Source: Cyathus striatus
Lineage: Eukaryota > Basidiomycota > Agaricomycetes > Agaricales > Nidulariaceae
NCBI GenBank assembly: GCA_025738555.1
Contig: JAOVFP010000001.1
Span: 1,984,001 to 2,048,000 of the forward strand
DNA: 64,000 bases
Direction: 5' to 3'
Positions 23,748 through 36,446 of the stretch are shown in pieces. How positions within the stretch are numbered: the stretch's first letter is position 1; the number at the start of each line of letters is the position of its first letter. A program made the translations under genes and the position numbers. Below the pieces are notes generated by a model. It was not told the origin of the DNA. It ran no database searches and saw only the letters and a program-made list of their open reading frames with translations.

Positions 23748-25508
23748 ATGTCGGAAGTTACACCTGCGAATGAGGCTCCTCAGTATTATCGTGCATTGAC
23801 TTGTTACGGGCATTTCCGGGCGGTTAATTTCTTGCGATTCTCTCCTGAGGGAGATATCCTTGCCAGCGGAGGTAACGTACAACGATTTCATGTTAGGATT
23901 ACCGTTATAATTCCATTAATTGACATCCAGCGGATGATGGTTATATTATGCTCTGGAATGTCGACTCCGGGAAGAAGATTCAAAGAATTAGTGCAAGGCA
24001 GGGGCAGGTTGTGTGCGTGTTGTGGATCAAACATCCTCACCGTTCTCGGACAATATTTCTTGTGTCGGGCGGGTCGGATGGCACGTTGAAACTATGGCGA
24101 AGCACAAAACAGGTACTCACTTATACCTATGTAACTTCTTTTGACCTTTCTGACTTATTCACTAGTCAGCATTTGAACTGTGCTGTGCTATCACGGTGCT
24201 CGATACCCCAATAGAAGATATGGACTCAGTAGATACGCGATTGGCTGTAGTGGGAAGAGGTAAATGCTGTCTGCTGTCGGTTGTCACCGACGAAAACAAT
24301 GGTAAGTTGACCGTTTCCCCTGAGCGTAATTATAAATGATCTATCATCTTATTTTATAAAATATAGCAAAATTTCGTTTGCTCGCATATGATGGGCGCGA
24401 AGCTTTCAGTGATCCCTCGTCTCATGTGCTTCAATCTCGATCAAGTGGAGCCTGTGATATACCTCATAATCGAAGAGGTTTACCTCGATCTGTTATCTTT
24501 TACAATAACGGTCAGTCTGTGATGGTTGGATATTTGGATACGAAGGAGATGTAAGTCTTCAAGTCTATCTTCCACTAGTATTAGTAGCTAACATGGGCCA
24601 TAGTGTCTCTTGGGACGTGGTGAAACCACAGCGATTATCATGGCGTTACAAAGTGGAGAGGAGAATGTGAGTGTACCATACAGTAATCCCCAATATAAAT
24701 GACTGAGAGTGACCATTCATTGATTTTAGAGGAAACATGACTTGGTCTGAGAGCTCAAGAGTGTTACTAATTTGGAATCTGGTGGATGGAATTGATATCT
24801 ATGACCTCGCCGATCGGCCTACTTGGACAGGAAAACTGAAAATGCAAATCAATCGTAACTTTGTCGTACAGATAGCTTTCACTTTATCCGATCGTTACAT
24901 CATAAGTGGAAGCGATACAGGAGAAGTCTATCTTTGGGACCTACAAACCAAGAAGAGAGTGTCCGCCTTAGCCCATGACAGATTTTGTATGTGTCCTTAG
25001 TAGGCGTGGAAATTATAAAGACTAACAGTTTATAATAAAGTACCAATGGCGGTTCAAGCAGTTGCGGTTTGTCGCAAATATATACTTATTTTATAATATA
25101 TGCTGACGTCAGGTACCAGTACTGTTCTCCTAAGCATGGTTCCCAGTATATAGCGAGTGCATCCTCGGAACCAGGGGATGTACGGCCCACTATTATTATA
25201 TGGAAAAGCCCCAAGGTAACGAACAACCATTTGCTTTGAATTTATTGACGATATCTCGCCGTCAGCATGGGTACCTCCGCGCATGCGTAAGCTATTGTGT
25301 CGCTCTCCTAAAGACGATTATTCGTTTTGTGTGGGGGATGGTTCCGGCATTTTTGTTGATGTTAATTCTTTGGTTCTACTATGGTCTGCATGAGCTGCGT
25401 CGTGAAGAGGAAGCGCATAAGTTGGCTGGGCATTTGAGAGAAGTATCCATTGAATTCGCTATGATAGTAGGAAGGCAGCGGAAGGCAACAGAAGGCAGAT
25501 CGAATTAG
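23748..25508 (+). CDS. WD40-repeat protein with C-terminal membrane segment, paralog 2
   Basis: ATG 23748 starts MSEVTPANEAPQYYRALTCY. The first WD40 unit (NFLRFSPEGDILASGG, then DDGYIMLWNVDSGKKIQRI) is split by an intron starting GTAACG after ASGG, the place where the repeat turns. A second unit follows (FLVSGGSDGTLKLWR), and a later one near 24880-24980 (DRYIISGSDTGEVYLWDLQT). The C-terminal exon has FVWGMVPAFLLMLILWFYYG, a strong transmembrane segment, followed by a basic/acidic tail ending at 25508. Layout is the same as the other two paralogs but sequence is more diverged. At least six introns are needed; the middle ones are approximate. Function is unknown beyond scaffold-like binding at a membrane. 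Confidence 0.75.
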
Positions 25509-25717
25509 GTAGAAAAATACACATATTACGGTTTCTGATAAATGATCAGGTGCATCAAAGCATGGTAGTACCATGTGCAACACTCGGAAGTGATGGACAC
25601 ATCTCGTATCTTCGATACATCTTTTGGGATGCTGAATCATGACACTCCAACTTCCCCAGCCACGACTTAGCTCACTACATCGTACTCAGAGACAGAAGCC
25701 ATCCACTCTACTTTTCA

Positions 25718-26484
25718 ATGTCAATGGAAAAGCTTTACTTTCCTCCTTTGACAAATCGCGTAGAATTCTCTCCAGAGCAAACACCAAGCCCAGGTCTGGA
25801 GTGCACAATTACCAATAGGCAATTATTCGATTTCTATGAAACTAAACCTGGAGATGAGATAGGCGACTCTGATAAAGGATTCCAAGGGTACGTCGGTTCT
25901 TAACTTTGCTATCAATCATTAACAGTTCGCAACGTACAAGGAGTATGACAAGTTTACCCCTAAGGACTGAATGTCCGGTCAGTGAACCGCTTGATAACCT
26001 GGAGCAGCGGCCAAGCCCTGATGAAGTCAACAAACTTGGACAACAAGATCGCACCAAACTGTACCAACCTAGCGGTGTTCTTGGACACCCGAGTGGCAGG
26101 GGGTGGTCACTCAAGAAAACGCTGGGATGGAGACAAGACTTTTACAAGGAAGTCCAGGTCTGTATGCATGACTTTACGTCTAGGTTTTGTCTCTGAATAA
26201 ATTCTTGTATTAGGATTTCATTCATGCAATTGTCCTGAAGTACCTGGATAGAAGGGTTTCTTTTATTAACCAGGATGAAGCTAGTATCGCTCTATTTCGA
26301 CAAAGCGTAAGCATTGAGCGACATTATCTCCTTATTGTTTTGATAGATCTGTACCTAGGTTCAAGCAATCTACCCCGTTCTCTCAGAGTATCCTCAATCA
26401 TGGCCCATTGACGCGTTTGCAGAAATGTACCTAAAAAATACGTCTGCAGATCATAGAAAAACTCTGAGGAAACCTACGAAATAA
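25718..26484 (+). CDS. Unrecognised multi-exon protein downstream of WD40 paralog 2
   Basis: ATG 25718 (MSMEKLYFPPLTNRVEFSP) opens an exon ending near 25886 at a GTACGT donor. After an ACAG acceptor near 25925 the frame reads SQRTRSMTSLPLRTECPVSE and then DEVNKLGQQDRTKLYQPSG to a donor at 26157. Two more exons follow: DFIHAIVLKYLDRRVSFINQ, and VQAIYPVLSEYPQSWPIDAF with a stop at 26482-26484. The pieces join in frame and codon use looks real. The C-terminal WPIDAFAEMYLKNTSA phrase reminds me of agaricomycete hypothetical proteins, but no function can be given. Confidence 0.55.
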
Positions 26485-27691
26485 ATATTTCGGAGGCTGC
26501 TGTTACACTATCGCTCGTTCCGGTCAGAATCTCACTTAGACGGCCCCAATGTTTTAATACAAGCCTACTGGTTAGTCGCCGATAGAACCTAAGCTCATCC
26601 ATCCATCAATAAATTTCCTATTAGTTTAGAAGATATCTATTGCTAAGTACTATGAATAAGAATCAAAGCGTGCTTCTACATATGTAAGGTGCATATGGTA
26701 GCATATGGTTCGTGATTGACTAACCGAGAATCAAACCACATTCTCGAGACTCGGGCAGGTTACATAACCATACTGATCAGGTTCGTGATTGACTTACTGG
26801 TGGGATATAGGTCGGTTAATTCTGCACATTTCGGTCCTGTAGTCTGTTAAGTGTGTCGATGAATTGCACAGAACGTATAATATTAGGTAGATACCTGGAT
26901 AATATATGAAATTCACATACGCTACAATGGAATACTTTGTTCTATTCAATACGTCCGCTACTAAAAGCTAATCGGAGCGGATCACAACCAGACAGACAAT
27001 ACATATCCGTAACCTTCCATACGATAGCTACGGTACGGCGATACTTACGCCTGGGCTTTTTAATTTGAAATGCAACGTGTATCAGAAGCCCTTAGTACAT
27101 GGTATAGTATCAAAGAATCAAAGCACATTTCTAACTTCTAAGTTCTCGGAGCAAGTGACAATCACTGATCTCATCAGGTTCCTGATTGACTGACAGTAAC
27201 AGATGGGATATAATCGGTGTTCCTGTTATCCTACAGTCCTGGAGAGTCCTGGTTGACTAATTGATGAGGTATAGTGAGGTCGGCTCGGCGTGCAAATGCC
27301 GGTACTGGCAGTATGCGTATGTTCGATTAGATTTCTGTGATAAATTCGATGTATATGCTGAGCTTTATCATTAGGCCCATTATTGAGGCTAATCGGAGCG
27401 GATCACAATTAGACAATATACATGCTGTATGCCTGGATTTGAACTTGAGAATGCAACGTGTATCAGAAGGTTTTTTGTGCATATGGTGGATTTTCATGAG
27501 CTCGATCATAGCATCGGCTCCAATCAATGCTGTTTGTTGCGATTTATCGTATGTTTATCTCTATGGTATATTTCAGCGTGGCCAGAGCATCTCGGCCCGG
27601 GTCTACCGAGTAAAATTCATCTAAGTATAATCCCAACAGAATCTACGAAAGGAATCTCGCACTATAATGTGAATATTCAAATTAATTGTAG
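26485..27691. repeat. Tandemly duplicated non-coding stretch (about 440 bp period)
   Basis: Words from 26955-27090 recur at 27385-27470: GCTAATCGGAGCGGATCACA, then a short spacer and GCAACGTGTATCAGAAG. In between, GGTTC(C/G)TGATTGACT occurs at 26706, 26780 and 27178, with GGGATATA nearby. So at least two imperfect units of roughly 440 bp are present. A few exon-like frames near 27570-27620 may belong to the gene ending at 27862, but I could not join them. Confidence 0.55.
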
Positions 27692-27862
27692 CTTTAGATT
27701 CACTTCTCTCAAGAGGTAATCATATGGTCATAAAAGCTTGGTACCAAGCACTCACTGAACCCGAAATTATGACGAACGTACGCCTTTGTTCTATATCTCT
27801 CGGCTTCTCAACAGGCTCCTTGGGTTCCACCGATCGAAGTCCCCGCTGATGAAGCAATGTGA
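27692..27862 (+). CDS. 3' end of an unrecognised gene
   Basis: After an AATTGTAG acceptor, an exon reads LDSLLSRGNHMVIKAWYQAL and TEPEIMTN to a GTACGC donor near 27779. A 40-base intron ends in CAACAG; the last exon encodes APWVPPIEVPADEAM and a stop at 27860-27862. The join is in frame. Upstream exons are not defined (possibly within 27430-27620). No family is recognised. Confidence 0.45.
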
Positions 27863-28099
27863 AACGTTGGTGTTATCTGAAGACAAAGACATGCCTCATG
27901 GAGTACCCCAAAAGACTATCCACGTTCAAGTGCTCTAGAGTCGTCGCACTAGTAGGTGTGTTTAATGTGGAATGAGGCACGATATCGAAGGGCTTTTATG
28001 GCGAAGGAGACAGCTGTACTCTGCGTTTCTGTTTTCCCATCTTCATCCTAGTAAACCTTGAATATGGTTCGTATTTGCCTCCTAATGATACGATTTGTT

Positions 28100-28639
28100 G
28101 AGCCTGACTGAATAATATTTTATTTAGCTCACCATCAAAGGCATCTATTACCCTTCTTTTCACCTCGGACCGCCCAATCTGTCGATATCCCACTTCACCT
28201 TTCGCCTGACGACCCTTATACTGCTTTCCCCGTGGCTGAAGTAATCCTAAAAAATTATTTGACCGTCCCTGTACGGTCGACGATTGTGAACATACGGGAA
28301 GGGTCAAAGAGGCATACCTACAGGGTGATATACCGATACCGAAAGGGTACCTTTTCAACCAGAAATTACGCCACAAAGTTGGTGACTGGTCTCACCGTCT
28401 GGTATGGTGACTTACTAGTCCTCAAAATGGGCTCAACAAGGTCGTATGTCAGTATCCGGTCGAGACAACAGAAGTTGGTGGCGAAGAAAGCCGTTAACGT
28501 GTAAGTCTCACACCGTGCTACAGCTTACATATTTTCCTGACACCGTGTTAGTTTTTTAATGTGTTGCCGACAGGCAATCGTTCCGGCTGAGAGAGATGGG
28601 ACGCCTATCGTGTTTCCCGAAGAATTGTACGGTAGATAA
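28100..28639 (+). CDS. Unrecognised two-exon protein, beta-rich
   Basis: One long exon is open from about 28100 (start codon not defined; there may be an upstream exon) to a GTAAGT donor at about 28501. It contains DDPYTAFPVAEVILKNYLTV, then STIVNIREGSKRHTYRVIYR and WYGDLLVLKMGSTRSYVSI. The second exon after a CGACAG acceptor encodes AIVPAERDGTPIVFPEELYG and stops at 28639. From memory, proteins with YGN/DLLVxKxG and a final IPAE..G.P.VYPEE occur in many copies in agaricomycete genomes, often near transposons, with no known function. The minus-strand frame at 27996-28376 is its shadow. Confidence 0.55.
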
Positions 28640-29140
28640 TTAGTGTACTTTGTAATTCTCGACGTCGGGATTGATCTCTATTTTTGTTCATTTGAGCTGG
28701 TTAAGCGCATCACAGAGATTGAGGATCAATATAATACGTTTAAAAATAGAGATTGACTTAAAGTCATAGAATTGAGTATTAAACTATGAGAAATGATTAA
28801 TAAGGCTTGAAAAGATTTTTGACAATCTGCATCACCGAAGTTCCTCGCCCGCTCATGCCATAACGTTACCGCACCTGATTCACGCAACGGATAAACGTGT
28901 AGTAACATGTTTTACTTCCGGGGTTACTGAAAGAGAAACGACGAAGCACGAGGTGGAAATTATTCGTAAACTCATGGTCTAAAATCTCTGGTATTCGGGG
29001 TCTTTCTTGGCTGCTTCGTGATTTAAATTATTCTACTTGAGAAATATTTTAGTAATCGATTCAGGTGCAACAATCGGCGATCTTTCGCAGTTTTCTAGTA
29101 TATATGTGTGTGTGGTTTGGAAGCACGTATCTGCACAATT
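28640..29140. other. Intergenic upstream of WD40 paralog 3
   Basis: No gene is seen. It should hold the promoter for the gene starting at 29141. Confidence 0.35.
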
Positions 29141-30652
29141 ATGGATCCTACCTACGTGAATGCCTGGTCTCGCAGAGGCAACAACAGATCCATCACAGTT
29201 TTGAAATTCTCCCCTGATGGGCACTATCTGGCCAGCGGTGGTGGGGATGGATATGTGTGTATCTACTCCGTCTTATCTGGGGAGCTACTTTATTACGTCC
29301 CGATCCATTCTCCTGTCCTTTCTCTGGCCTGGGATCCTATATATCACAGAGAGCTTTACTGCGGTTCCGCTCGCAGGACGTATACGCTAATTGATTTTCA
29401 CGTATGTGAATGTTCTTTTGTGTCAGATATTACTAGTCTTATGTTGTTTAGAACTTGACTGCTGTCCTGACTGGGTCTGCGAATGCTCCCGGATATGCCA
29501 TCGATGTCTCTGGATCAGGCCGAAAGCTCGCTCTCGGAGTCGGATCAGAAGTTCACGTTGCTACGTGGCTTCGCCATGGTATGTTTTCTTCAACCGGCTA
29601 TTGGCTCTATTCTAACATTGTAAAGGACTCTTCGCCACTGACAACGTTCTCCCAAACCCGAATGACCTGTATCCCGAGAATGAAAGTGGCAATGGCCTTC
29701 GTGCTTCGTCCTTAAATTTCTATGGAAGGGGCGACAAGCGGCTTATCGTAACTTATCGTAACCACGGCGTAGTGTAGGTTCATTTAGTTTTGTGGGATTA
29801 ACCATATATGACTATATATAGATGTTGGTGCTTATCAAACAATACTCAACTATGGAGGATAATTCCTCCGTTTCGAAACGTGTAAGCTACATTATCATTA
29901 TTTTTTATCATACTATCATTACTCATCCCACCGATCTATAGTGGAATCTCTTCTCTTTCTCCTGACGAAGATCGCCTCCTTCTATCTAACCATGAGGGTT
30001 ACATGATAACGTACCTCCTGCGAGAATTGCGTCAAGGCCCTACGATAGGAGCTCCTAGGAGAATTCAAAATGAGCTAGTAAGCTCCTTATTTTTGAACTA
30101 CGGAAAGCACATCTGCGGTTCGAGACAGGGACGTCTGCAAATCTGGGACACCAATCTGCAAGCTGTGTCTCAGACACTGGGGTTTGACGGTTAGTATCTG
30201 GTTACTGGGTCCTTATTTCCGACTTACAACATGTCTACATAGAATCATCGGTCAACGCGTTAGAGGTATTTCATACCTCCGAGTATTTTGATTTGATTTT
30301 GATGTATACGACAGACCCTCTGCATTAATGGAACTGAATTTGTTGCTGCAGCATCAAATGGGCGTAACCCAAAGATTTCAATCTGGAGCACTATTCTAAG
30401 TAAGTTATTTATAACCTAGTCGGATACATACTGATATAAATTTTAGGGCCCAAAAGTATTCTTGAGAGAGTGCATGATGTTGTAAGTACTCAAGTATTTC
30501 GTAATTTGTACGCGAAATTCTAAAACCTAAACAAGGGCCTAACTCGACGAGCTATCAAAGCATTGATGATCTTAGTGTTGTATTATTCTGCTTTGTTCTA
30601 CATCTTAGCATATGTATGTGTTGGCTTTTTGTGTCCGGTACTATATCGCTGA
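29141..30652 (+). CDS. WD40-repeat protein with C-terminal membrane segment, paralog 3
   Basis: The start MDPTYVNAWSRRGNN at 29141 aligns with paralog 1, and exon 1 (29141-29401, donor GTATGT) is its closest match: VLKFSPDGHYLASGGGDGYV, then HSPVLSLAWDP. The next exon reads AVLTGSANAPGYAIDVSGSG and LALGVGSEVHVATW. A later unit (NYGKHICGSRQGRLQIWDTN) is at 30090-30160. The final exon (about 30538-30652) encodes LTRRAIKALMILVLYYSALF and further hydrophobic residues to a stop at 30650-30652, a membrane segment close to the very C-terminus. Paralogs 1 and 3 share start, first exon and domain order, which shows tandem duplication within the spacer. The WD40 count is uncertain because the middle exons are approximate. 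Confidence 0.75.
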
Positions 30653-32113
30653 ATTCTGCCTTAGATTTACAAGTGGAGGAAAGTGGTACCGCAAGCTAAG
30701 GCTGCTACAAGGTACATAGAAATGTAGAAACTTTTGTTCTGTATTGAAATTCTGCTTCCAATTGTCGAGATAATTAAAACCGATGTTTTTACTGGTTTTC
30801 ATTTGATTATCAACTAACAACTTCTGAAATTCCACTTTACTGCCCACTATATCATTTCGAAATGTTTCTGACTCAGCATAACGGCCATTCTTCCTGTTCC
30901 AATTTGATAAGGACTCATTAACTATGGTGCCAGTTTTTAGTAATTTTCTCTCTATTCATTTTGATTTTCCCTCTCTTGCACGTTTTTCTATCATACTTCG
31001 ATGTGGCTGGTAACGTGGAGTGAGGTATCGCTAGGAAGGTACCCGGTCCCATAGTAGTAGATGTCAATGTCAAGTAATAAAAAATTTTATCAACTAATTT
31101 TATTCTGCATAAGTATCACAATAGTACGAGAATATAGAAAACATGTATTCGTTGGGATAGCCGTCGGGGAAGCAACGTGAGAACAGATACGTCAAAGTCG
31201 AACCGTTGTTTTCTGTTTCTAAGTTGTACGTGCTCAGATGGCATGTATAATGCTTACTAATAAAGTAAAGCTCTTGCCAAAGATGTACAAATAGCGTCAT
31301 ATCCTCTGGTTGTCCCTCCGCGACATTCGATCATTATGTCTAAGCTAAGTAATTATGTTATGTATGTATGCGTAACTGTATCTAAGAGTCGACTCAAGAG
31401 TGCAAGAGCAATTTCGTTAAGTTGCACTATCTGGAGGGCCGAGCCTTCGGTTCCGATCTAAAACTAAGCTAAGTACTTAGCTCAAACTTAGCTTGCTTTA
31501 AAAAGAAAGACATCTTAGTCAATCGCTACATGTTAGTGACCGTTTTACTGAAGGTGACGACAGGGCATACATGACTCAGTAGCAGATGGCTCCGTAGGAC
31601 CAACTGGTACGACACGACAAGGTTTCTGTATTCAATTAGCAATGGGTATCGCCGGATCAAATTGCGTGAAGCTTTGAAGCTCGACATACTTATCAGAATA
31701 AGGATACCGATGAACACTGTAAAAATGTTCGCAATTGTTCGCTAACAGGCTGCTGGATGTGTGACAGTATAGTACTTTCTGAACACAAGTGTGCTGCATT
31801 GGAGGTGTTGTACATGGTACTCAATGGCGGCTATCTTATTTTCTGAACAATCCAATGAGCGTCATTGAACTGTTTCCAGCAACGGGTGGTGGCATGAGGA
31901 CACGGACTCGAAGAAGACGCCCAAGCTAAGGAATTGGGTTGTTTCTTCTATACTCCACGCACCTATCTTGTAGTAATGTCGAATCCGCCTATACCAGTTG
32001 CACAGTTGGTAGGAAGAGAAGTAGGCTTTAAATAAGTATTTCTCCTTCGGAAATGGGAGTATTTCATTGGTAATAACACTGTAAATTCACACTGCATTTT
32101 GGTGCACGTGTAA
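30653..32113. other. End of the unique spacer, no gene seen
   Basis: No supported coding region. Short dyads built from CTAAGCTAAGTACTTAGCT occur at 31465-31485. The open frames are short, AT-rich and motif-free. Confidence 0.4.
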
Positions 32114-32632
32114 AGAGACTACAAAACATCTACTCGTGATGCAAGCACAACGTAATTGATTAAGCTTAGGTGACTGAAAGCGATCAATAACGAGCACGAA
32201 TGGAATTGAAGGTGAAGTAGATCACGTCTTGGAGTGATATATGAGGCACAGTGACGACGTGGCAGGATGGGTATAAAGGGATTGAGGTGGAGTGTTCATA
32301 TAGAGAAGCTCCACAGCGTGTAAGGAGCAGAGGCGTTAAACGGCATAGCAGAAACATATTCTGTGGATAGAGCTCGAAATAGAGTGAAGAAACATGCAGA
32401 GGAAGGGTTAGTGTGTCGAAAAGACAGTCAGAAATGGAACATACATTTTTTTCTTGATCCTATCAAATCCCAACCGATACGGCAACACTTGGTATGTACT
32501 ACGAAATGGCTGTCTATGCTGAAGATTAGTAGACTGAGAAACGATTACAGTATATGAAAAAGGGACATACAGGTTATCCCGACAACTTGTTCAACGAGCC
32601 CTCAAGGCCTCGGCCTCGGCCTCAGGCCTCAG

Positions 32633-32948
32633 GCCCAGTCAAAAGTCACGACAAGAGAGGTAGAGTTGGTGCCGCACTGACAGTAGTCGTGTTGTTTGGT
32701 CGGGACAAATATAGTCGCGGCATCGTGCCGATCGAGCGAGTAGGGGCGACATAGCTGATGAAGTAGACTAGAGACAAGGACAGAAGGTCGGGTGGGGTAA
32801 GTTGTGCACGCAAGTCAGTGGTGTGAACACAATAAAGTCGCAACTAGATATGATTGAGTGTGTGAAATCAGTTGTTCCCAGCCCTGCTCGGACCTCTCCG
32901 GAAATGCCAGATCTGACCGGACCAGACTTTCGCGACTTTTGACTGGGC
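32633..32948 (-). mobile_element. 316 bp MITE-like element, right arm
   Basis: Mirror of 13815-14130, with the same GCCCAGTCAAAAGTC ends. Confidence 0.65.
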
Positions 32949-33502
32949 TTGAATACTAGGTTCAACTTGGCCGTAATGGTACAGTTCTCTCCTGTCGATC
33001 AATATTCCCGCCAGTGCCTTTTACCTCTCCTTCGACTCTCATCGCTTTACCACCCAAGTTTAGCGTACTTGTAGAGCTTCAAAATTATGGTGTATATCCT
33101 CAGACCAACGGTACCGTAAAGTAGTATCGCATCCTACTACTACTTATAATCTACAGCGTATGTGTGTTGTAGTAGTACCGGTATTAATAGGTACTTACCC
33201 GAGTGCGCAGGTAACTTATGACTTAAGAATCACACAATTAGGATGGGGAAAGGGGTAATCGATTCACTACTTATTGTACATACAGGAAATTTCGTTGTTC
33301 TTTTATCATAGTAAATATATCTACACTGTTCTACATGATTCTTCAATTTACATTCCAAAGTATTCGCGTTCTCAGTCATATCGGCGTTCTCGTTGATGGG
33401 TGAATGTTCGTGCCATTTCTGGCTTGCACATGCACAACAGTGTGCAACTAGAAAGAGAGTGGACGCACGCCTACACATGCGTTGAAAAGTGGGTCCCATC
33501 TT

Positions 33503-33573
33503 CTTGAGGGCAGGCGTAACGTGTAACGCGTTACGTTACCGGCCGGTGCCGTTACCAGCCACCTGCCCTCAAG
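33503..33573 (-). repeat. 71 bp foldback, right arm
   Basis: Mirror of 13190-13260, with identical CTTGAGGGCAGG ends. Confidence 0.75.
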
Positions 33574-36006
33574 AAAATCAAATTGCCTAATCGCGTCCAG
33601 GACTCGCCGCGTATGTCCTTTCCTTTCTCCCACCAGCCTCTCGCACTTCATGCGCCATGTAGGTTCAGTCGTGCAAATATGCGGCTTGCAAACATTCTGT
33701 TGATGTACTTGGGCTTGAATGGTATAGTAAGGTAGCAATGGAATTAATAAATGTCCCTCGATAAGTTTTCAATATATTATTTTTCTTGTGTAAAAGTCTG
33801 CAGCAAGATATACTATAAGATTAAGGTGGCATTAAATATCGGACAACCAGGCTCTATGTTGACCTTGCCGCCCCATTCGATCTTCTGACGATCGAACAAG
33901 CCGTTAGTCTTGCATTATCTCTACCAACGCTGCCCGTGTAACATTAATAACCCCCTGCTTGTACACCAGCTTGCACTTAATTAGCAACGACAAATGCGGG
34001 GCAGGGCGGAAGGGTACATAATAGTGAGTACTGTTTTTTCTACTCGACGAATGCGTTTTGTAACTGATTTTTGATTAATTTAGCGTCTTCATTGCTTATA
34101 GTAGAGCGCGCTATTCGCGTTTGCTCTCCCCCTCTCACTTGACCCTTCCCGCAGGTTCCATCCAATGCCGACACACATACACCGTTCAAAACGTCGCAAT
34201 TACTCAACAGCAACTCAAGATCGTCGGTATCGCGCACTACCAAGACCCACTGAATGCGCAATTTGCTTTACCAAAGGTCGTGTCACCGCTCCATGTCTCC
34301 CATTCTCAGTTTTACTCTTCAAAATTTCTTTCAATTCATTCTATGATCTATGTTTCACACTTTCCCATTTCCCTTCCAAAATCTACGATCCCAACTCCTT
34401 TAACTCGCTTGCAACTCGCTCTATTTATATTTCTTTGTTTAGGCGCCAACCTAACCACCACCTTTACACCTGCTTAGCAGTATCGTAATTTCCCGTACGT
34501 GTTACATCTGTGGGCCGTCTCGATATGTTTTCACTCGTATTTAAGTTGGCCATGATGAAATCACTTGTGTCCTATGTAATCCAACTATCATGCTCAATCG
34601 CACCATCAATTCGCGCATGTGATTCCAAATCAGCGCGTAGATGCAAGTAAACACCTGCTTCCGAAAGATGTCTTGGATTGCGTTCAAGTCTATCCAAGTG
34701 GGTTTCGCACTCGGAGTTACTCAGAGTCATTCCTCATAAGTGCGAAATATAATAATAGCTTGGACTAACAATAGGTCAAAAGTTATTAATAAACCGATCG
34801 TGTTCAATTAAAATTTAGGTACTAGATGACTTCCCGTGAGGGATCGGGTGCAGTCTGACGCCGACGTATTGTTCAAACGACGAATGATGGAAAGCTAGTG
34901 CCAAATCCTAATACGACCATCCCCGACTCCAGATTCTCGTCCGAAAGCTTTAGACAACTTGCAATAGACGGACGAAACGGAAATAAGCCGAAGGAATCTG
35001 CTGTGCATGAGTATCTCACTGAAATGCAAGATATCTATCCATAATCTTTTCTGCTTACAAGTCACAGAACCCTTCGGTAACACAATGCCTATTTGTCGTA
35101 TTGAACTATATTCAAGAAATGTTTTACATGGTTTATATACCTGTACCTCTATCATTACCAAAGAGAAGAACAGTGGGAAATCCTGGTACGACGATGACAG
35201 AGAAGCATAAGATGTGTACGTAGCCTGTAAGATAGATATAACGCATCAGTTAACGGATGTCTTTCCCATTCGTAGAATTGACAGTCTATTATGAATACGA
35301 GTAAGAGACTCACTGCTGAGCGCTGATGTCGTGTTTAATGGTGCTCGTATAAAAGAGAGCGTGTGCAGAGACATAAGGTATGTCTATTTCTATTTCGAGA
35401 ACTGCCGTATTCGAATGACTTACTCTTTATTAGTGATATTGGGTGCGTTGGTAGTAGCGTTGTTGTTATTTGACGACGATTCGACGACGTACACGGTGTC
35501 AGAATCATTGGTACGTTTTCCGAATCAGATTCGTCTACTGACTTATCTGTCGCGTTACAGTAACATACAGGTCAAATCATTTATTCATGCCCGTTTAGGA
35601 CAGAGGGGACTTACTCTTTATTAATTATACTATTGGGTGCTTTGGCGATAGCGCCATTTTTATTCGAGGACGTACACGATGTCAGGATCATTGGTGCATT
35701 TTCCCAAATCAACTTCTCGTTCACCGACCCATACCATCCGTCGCGTTCTCATTGCTCGATAGGGATGTTCACATAGAATAGCGGGGGTGGTAGCGTCAAT
35801 TTGATTAGTTTGTAAGTTTATCAAATTAAGCCGAAGAGAGCAAAAAACTCACACATTCCTACACAGCATTCGCCCTACATAATATACCTACTAGCCTCAA
35901 TCAAGACTTCTACAATGTACTGGTCAACTAATTACACCTCTTAATTTCTCTTTTTTCTTGCACTGGGGATATAAGCACGTATAAGGTAACGCAACTCAAG
36001 AAAAGC
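33574..36006. other. Right-arm interior, mostly non-genic
   Basis: Mirror of 10758-13189. It contains the single transposon end (about 34823-34866) and the tandem exon-like duplication (about 35420-35755). In this copy the second duplicate lacks one G of a three-G run near 35520, breaking the frame open in the left arm. Confidence 0.4.
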
Positions 36007-36446
36007 TTACATGGGGTATCGGATGTTGTACCACTTTACAGCGCGACAACTCCTGGACGTCTTGCCTGTACGGACGTAGAAACTTACTTTCTATTACGAA
36101 TAAAAGTAAGTGTTCAACGGCTTGCGAAATACCGACGACTTACCTCTTTCATTTCGGTTTTGCGACCGTTACCCTTCTTTGCGTTCTTTCGCTTTGTCTT
36201 CCTGCGCTGTTCGACACGTACTGACTCTGCATCCCTCCAACATCCTCTCCAGTGCACCATATGTTCGACGCGTATCAATTCTGCGGCCCTCCAACATCCT
36301 CCCCAGCGGACCATCACCCGATTGCCTACCTACAAACGTTTGTCTACCGTTGGAGGGAGAAACGTAACGAATATAGACGAACGTACCTCATAAAATGTAG
36401 CCTGGAGATCATAGGCGATGAAGGTAGGTTCAACAACTCTCGGCAT
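36007..36446 (-). pseudogene. Small three-exon protein, right-arm copy (frameshifted)
   Basis: Mirror of 10320-10757. Exons 1 and 2 are unchanged. In exon 3 there are two extra bases (GTCGCGCTG instead of GTCGCTG), so the reading frame goes VVAL-stop and loses the conserved KWYNIRYPM end. Because the difference is not a homopolymer run, it is more likely real than the other arm differences. Confidence 0.55.
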
